9,380 bases of DNA, from positions 10,877-20,256 of the forward strand of contig PMBY01000302.1 of NCBI GenBank assembly GCA_003153875.1, given 5' to 3'. Origin of the DNA: Myxococcales bacterium (GTDB taxonomy: Bacteria; Myxococcota; Polyangia; Fen-1088). This document shows positions 6,795-9,380 of this stretch, piece after piece. The translations under genes were made by a program, and so were the position numbers. The notes below the pieces were generated by a model. The model had not been told where the DNA came from and searched no databases. It saw only the letters and a program-made list of their open reading frames with translations. The stretch's first letter is position 1. Every line of letters begins with the position of its first letter.

Positions 6795-6806
6795 CCCCGT
6801 TCGGGG
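6795..6806 (+). other. Small GC hairpin after the cysteine-rich gene
   Basis: CCCCG-TT-CGGGG can fold as a 4-5 base-pair stem about 80 bases after the stop at 6712 and just before an in-frame ATG at 6808. There is no T-run, so it is at most a weak terminator. Its position makes initiation at ATG 6808 less likely. Confidence 0.25.
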
Positions 6807-6842
6807 CATGGCAGGCCTCCATACCAGAAGCTCGAACGGCGT

Positions 6843-6848
6843 TACAAT
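6843..6848 (+). promoter_or_regulatory. Possible -10 box of the 650-residue exported protein gene
   Basis: TACAAT matches TATAAT at 5 of 6 positions and stands out in GC-rich DNA. No -35 match is seen at 15-19 bases upstream. If used, transcription would begin near 6855, so the protein would have to start at 6868, 6886 or 6892 rather than at ATG 6808. Confidence 0.3.
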
Positions 6849-6849
6849 A

Positions 6850-6867
6850 GGCCGCGGGCCAGCGGCC
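6850..6867 (+). other. Inverted repeat directly before a candidate start codon
   Basis: GGCCGC-GGGCCA-GCGGCC gives a perfect 6-base stem with a 6-base loop. It ends one base before the ATG at 6868 and begins two bases after the possible -10 box at 6843-6848. In a longer transcript it would cover the ribosome site of ATG 6868, which argues for the ATG codons at 6886 or 6892. It may also be a regulator-binding site. Confidence 0.4.
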
Positions 6868-6891
6868 ATGCTGCGATTCTGTCATATGGCG

Positions 6892-8841
6892 ATGCACGTG
6901 CGGTACGCCCGCCGGGGCGCCTGCGCGGTCTTTCTGGTCGCCGTGCTCTGGCTGCCTGGCCTCGGTCCGGCGGGCGGACGGCCAGCCCTGGCTCAGCCAG
7001 GACAGAAGCAGCTGGAGTCCGAATTCAATCTCTTCGGCCGCTATCTCACTGAGCTGTTTACCCAAATCGGGGGAACCACGCGCGGCGAGGTTTCTTCCTT
7101 CATCAACCGATTGCAGCTCTACGACGTGGAGGGAGAAATCGATCGTCTGGTGGGCAACCCCTGGGAGTTGTCGGATTCCACGACCTACAAGTTGTCTTTG
7201 GCCCCGCAACATGTGGCCTATCCGGTGTACGATCGCTTGATTGCGCAGATGACCCGTCTCGACGAGATTCGGTCGCGCCGAATCCAGAACCTGACCGTCG
7301 ATGCGCTGCCGCTTATCGCCGTCGACCTCAATGTCGATGCGCTACCGCTTATCACCGACAACCTGGTTATCCTCAAGAGCGAACGCAGCGGTTCCCAACT
7401 CCTGAGCTCGGCCGTGCACACTCTCGACGGGCGCGAACTGGTGGACCTGGCGGTGTTCGGGCTCGCGCAGCAGCCGTTCTTTCCCCAGAACGAGGATCAA
7501 TGGCAGGCGCGCAAGCATAGTCTGGCCACGCACAGGGCCGAGCTTGCCCTCGCGGTTATGGGCTTGGGTGCGCTCTTCGAGGCCGGTGCATTGAGCAATT
7601 CGGGAACCCTCAAGCGTTGGCGCGAGGACAGCTACCGTCTGGGCTGGTACGGCGCCTTTTCCCACCTGGGCTACCACCTGCAGCCCAACCTTCGCGGCGG
7701 TCTTACGGTCAACCTGCCCGGGCTGGAGGTCTCCGCAGGTCTGTTGGAGCAAGTCCGTCCATCGATGGGTTCCATCCAGCGCGCGGTGGAGGTGGCCTTG
7801 CGTGAGAGCTGGCTCAATCGCCTAACCGCCGCGAGTGGCTGGGACAGTTTCGGCATGCTGGCCGTGCGCCAAGTGCTGGCAAAAACGGGGGGCTATCAGA
7901 GCGAAGATTTCACCGGCCGGGCCGGCCTGTTCATCAAGCGGCCGCAACCGTTCCACCTCCGCTTCATCACCTTGCGCGCTTCGTTCGAAACCGAGAGCAA
8001 CCTCAACGACACTCTCCGCTTCGCCGTGGGCGTGGGCGTGGACTACGCCAAGACCGGCCTTTCCACCGTGCTTCAGTCGAGCCGGATGCTGGCCACGCAC
8101 GACAGTGGCCAAGTCATGGAAATGCGCACCGGACTTTTCGTCGCGGGCACCATGGAGTCGCCCGCTCAGTACACGCTCGACGTGCTGGTCGCGCGAACAT
8201 CAGCGTTGCGCGAAGCCTGGGAGAACTGGCAAGCAGCGGAGAGGCAGCGGACGGCCAGCTTGGCTCGTCTGGGGATCTTGGCCTCGGGGGCGGCCGCCCG
8301 CGCACCCGTGCTTGAGCGGCTCAGTCGCCAAATCGCGGAGGCCGAGTCGCGACGGGCAACCCTGGCGATAGCGCTGGCGGACTACTTGGAGGCCCGCCGC
8401 CGCGCCTACAACCTGGAGCGCTGGCCCACCAGCTCCGGGGATCTGCATGGCCCCATCGACGGCGCGATCTTGCAGTCGGCGGCCAGCGCCGTCTTCGCTC
8501 GCTTGGCCGATCTGGGCGAATTCCTCGACCAGTCCACAGCGCCTCTGTCTGCTCTGCGCGAACGGCTGCTGGAAGTGCGCCTGCGCTACGAAAACCTGCA
8601 GGGTTTGAATGTGCGGGAGCAAGCCGATGCGGCGCAGGCCGAACTCGCGGATCTTGATGGCCGCTGGCGCCAGGAATCCGAGGCGGTGGCCGATGGCCTG
8701 CATCTGTATGCGCACTACCTCGCCTGCGCGCGCCGGATCCTGGGGGCCGGCGGTGCGCTGGTGGCCCACCGCTTCTCCCCTCCCCTGTCGGCTCGCAGCG
8801 AACGCAGGCTACTGGCGCTGGTAGCGCAGCCGATGCTGTGA
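6892..8841 (+). CDS. Large exported protein of unknown function with internal repeat and helical C-terminal half
   Basis: I do not recognise this protein. The frame is open from ATG 6808 (677 residues); I prefer ATG 6892 (649 residues), which gives a compact signal peptide: MHVRYARR, a hydrophobic core from about 10 to 28, and Pro-Ala-Leu-Ala34 before Gln35. ATG 6868 and 6886 remain possible; none has a good ribosome site. Residues about 134-157 hold two copies of a 12-residue repeat around VDALPLI. A hydrophobic Ala/Leu/Gly stretch lies near 217-235. The middle (about 325-430) has short alternating segments such as FHLRFITLRASFET and LRFAVGVGVDYAKTG that may be beta strands. From about 433 to the end it is rich in Ala, Leu, Arg and Glu with long helices, possibly coiled coils. 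Probably periplasmic or outer-membrane associated. It lies between the cysteine-rich gene and mpl on the same strand with gaps over 150 bases, so it is likely transcribed alone. Confidence 0.75.
   Translation: MHVRYARRGACAVFLVAVLWLPGLGPAGGRPALAQPGQKQLESEFNLFGRYLTELFTQIGGTTRGEVSSFINRLQLYDVEGEIDRLVGNPWELSDSTTYKLSLAPQHVAYPVYDRLIAQMTRLDEIRSRRIQNLTVDALPLIAVDLNVDALPLITDNLVILKSERSGSQLLSSAVHTLDGRELVDLAVFGLAQQPFFPQNEDQWQARKHSLATHRAELALAVMGLGALFEAGALSNSGTLKRWREDSYRLGWYGAFSHLGYHLQPNLRGGLTVNLPGLEVSAGLLEQVRPSMGSIQRAVEVALRESWLNRLTAASGWDSFGMLAVRQVLAKTGGYQSEDFTGRAGLFIKRPQPFHLRFITLRASFETESNLNDTLRFAVGVGVDYAKTGLSTVLQSSRMLATHDSGQVMEMRTGLFVAGTMESPAQYTLDVLVARTSALREAWENWQAAERQRTASLARLGILASGAAARAPVLERLSRQIAEAESRRATLAIALADYLEARRRAYNLERWPTSSGDLHGPIDGAILQSAASAVFARLADLGEFLDQSTAPLSALRERLLEVRLRYENLQGLNVREQADAAQAELADLDGRWRQESEAVADGLHLYAHYLACARRILGAGGALVAHRFSPPLSARSERRLLALVAQPML
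7291..7362 (+). repeat. Tandem 36-base repeat within the unrecognised exported protein gene
   Basis: Two adjacent in-frame units, 7291-7326 and 7327-7362, encode LTVDALPLIAVD and LNVDALPLITDN. The central 24 bases of the units (GTCGATGCGCT-CCGCTTATC-CC) differ at only two positions, while the outer codons have diverged. This indicates a fairly recent in-frame duplication. Confidence 0.8.
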
Positions 8842-8897
8842 CCGCCTCGCCTTCGATGCCGCCCGGCCCCCTGCCCCGGAGGCCAAAAGGCAAAGTC

Positions 8898-8911
8898 GAC
8901 AGTTGACAGTT
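8898..8911 (+). promoter_or_regulatory. Tandem GACAGTT heptamer containing a TTGACA -35 box upstream of mpl
   Basis: GACAGTT occurs twice in a row in the 155-base gap before mpl. The junction makes a perfect TTGACA at 8903-8908. At the proper spacing the best -10 is poor (around GGAAAT, 8925-8930), so a promoter for mpl is only suggested. The same bases may instead be a remnant of a short tandem intergenic repeat. Confidence 0.35.
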
Positions 8912-8996
8912 CCGGGCTGGCAGTGGAAATAGAGGCCCGATCTTGTCCTTCCTTCCCCATTGTTCCAGATTCCTCGCGGCTGACGGCTGAAGTGCG

Positions 8997-9380
8997 ATGA
9001 AACTGCACCTGATTGGTATCGCCGGAACCGGCATGGGTTCACTGGCCGGGCTTCTGCGCGCCGCGGGCCACGACGTGCGCGGCTCCGACGAGCATGTGTA
9101 TCCGCCCATGTCGACCCAACTCGCCGAGCAGAACATCTCAGTGATGGAAGGTTTTCGGCCCGCGAATCTCGACTGGGCTCCCGAACGCGTGGTGGTGGGC
9201 AACGTGTGCCGACGCGACCATGTGGAGGTGCTGGCCGCCACCGAGCGCCGCATCCCGCTGGTCTCGTTTCCCGCGCTCTTGTCCGATCTGTTCCTCACCT
9301 CTCGTCGCTCGGTGGTGGTGGCCGGAACCCACGGCAAGACCACCACGTCCTCGCTCATGTCCTTCGTCCTCGCCCAGGCC
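8997..9380 (+). CDS. mpl: UDP-N-acetylmuramate:L-alanyl-gamma-D-glutamyl-meso-diaminopimelate ligase, N-terminal part (cut by window edge)
   Basis: The first 128 residues of Mpl, a cytoplasmic ATP-dependent ligase of the Mur family. It joins the recycled tripeptide L-Ala-gamma-D-Glu-meso-DAP to UDP-MurNAc, returning old cell-wall peptide to peptidoglycan synthesis. The N-terminal nucleotide-binding fold opens with MKLHLIGIAGTGMGSLAGLL, followed by GSDEHVYPPMSTQL at 29-42. The Tyr-Pro-Pro-Met-Ser element is the mark that separates Mpl from MurC. VVVGNVCRRDHVEV follows at 65-78, and the ATP-binding P-loop GTHGKTTT is at 110-117. The middle and C-terminal domains lie beyond the window. The ATG is placed by the usual Mpl N-terminus; only a weak purine stretch (TGAAG) precedes it. 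It presumes DAP-type peptidoglycan and a recycling pathway in this organism. Confidence 0.93.
   Translation, partial: MKLHLIGIAGTGMGSLAGLLRAAGHDVRGSDEHVYPPMSTQLAEQNISVMEGFRPANLDWAPERVVVGNVCRRDHVEVLAATERRIPLVSFPALLSDLFLTSRRSVVVAGTHGKTTTSSLMSFVLAQA

Noticed and set aside
8852..8892. GC-rich stem candidates after the large exported protein gene as a terminator
   Set aside because: The GGCC...GGCC pairing is interrupted and no T-run follows, so a terminator cannot be supported.
8321..9358. Minus-strand open frame of 345 codons
   Set aside because: It runs antisense to the end of the exported-protein gene and across the start of mpl. Its Arg/Pro/Ser-rich composition shows no family motif.
1..9380. 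CRISPR array, tRNA or rRNA gene, insertion sequence, phage or toxin-antitoxin module
   Set aside because: No regularly spaced repeats, cloverleaf-like segment, transposase or integrase motif, or small paired genes were seen on either strand.

Overview
The window is GC-rich DNA (roughly mid-60s percent by eye) packed with chromosomal genes of a Gram-negative bacterium. Three things suggest Myxococcota or a related former deltaproteobacterial lineage: the N-terminus of the OmpA-like protein at the left edge, the cysteine-rich secreted family at 5996-6712, and the ExbB/ExbD/TonB style. This is recognition from memory, not a search result. There are no tRNA or rRNA genes, insertion sequences, CRISPR arrays or phage genes, and no gene-free stretch over 300 bases.

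Left two thirds (1-5972, all minus strand, transcribed right to left): bamD-like lipoprotein, then truD (tRNA pseudouridine synthase), a GT-C type membrane glycosyltransferase, exbB/tolQ, exbD/tolR, tonB, and the start of a secreted OmpA-like protein that runs off the left edge. Gaps are 39, 16, 125, 3, 12 and 57 bases. exbB-exbD-tonB is clearly one operon, and the OmpA-like gene probably belongs to it. ExbB and ExbD would form the proton-driven inner-membrane motor, TonB would carry the energy across the periplasm, and the OmpA-like protein would sit at the outer membrane. No TonB-dependent receptor is visible, so the target of the motor is open.

Right third (5996-9380, plus strand): a cysteine-rich exported protein whose start lies only 23 bases from the bamD start, then a large exported protein of about 650 residues that I do not recognise, with a 12-residue tandem repeat and a helical C-terminal half. 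Last is the start of mpl, the murein-tripeptide recycling ligase, cut by the right edge.

Most genes concern the cell envelope: outer-membrane protein assembly, glycan transfer, energy transduction and peptidoglycan recycling. truD is the exception. I see no clear previously undescribed system. The best leads are the unrecognised 650-residue protein, the compact divergent bamD start region with its inverted repeat, and the motor operon paired with an OmpA-like protein rather than a receptor.
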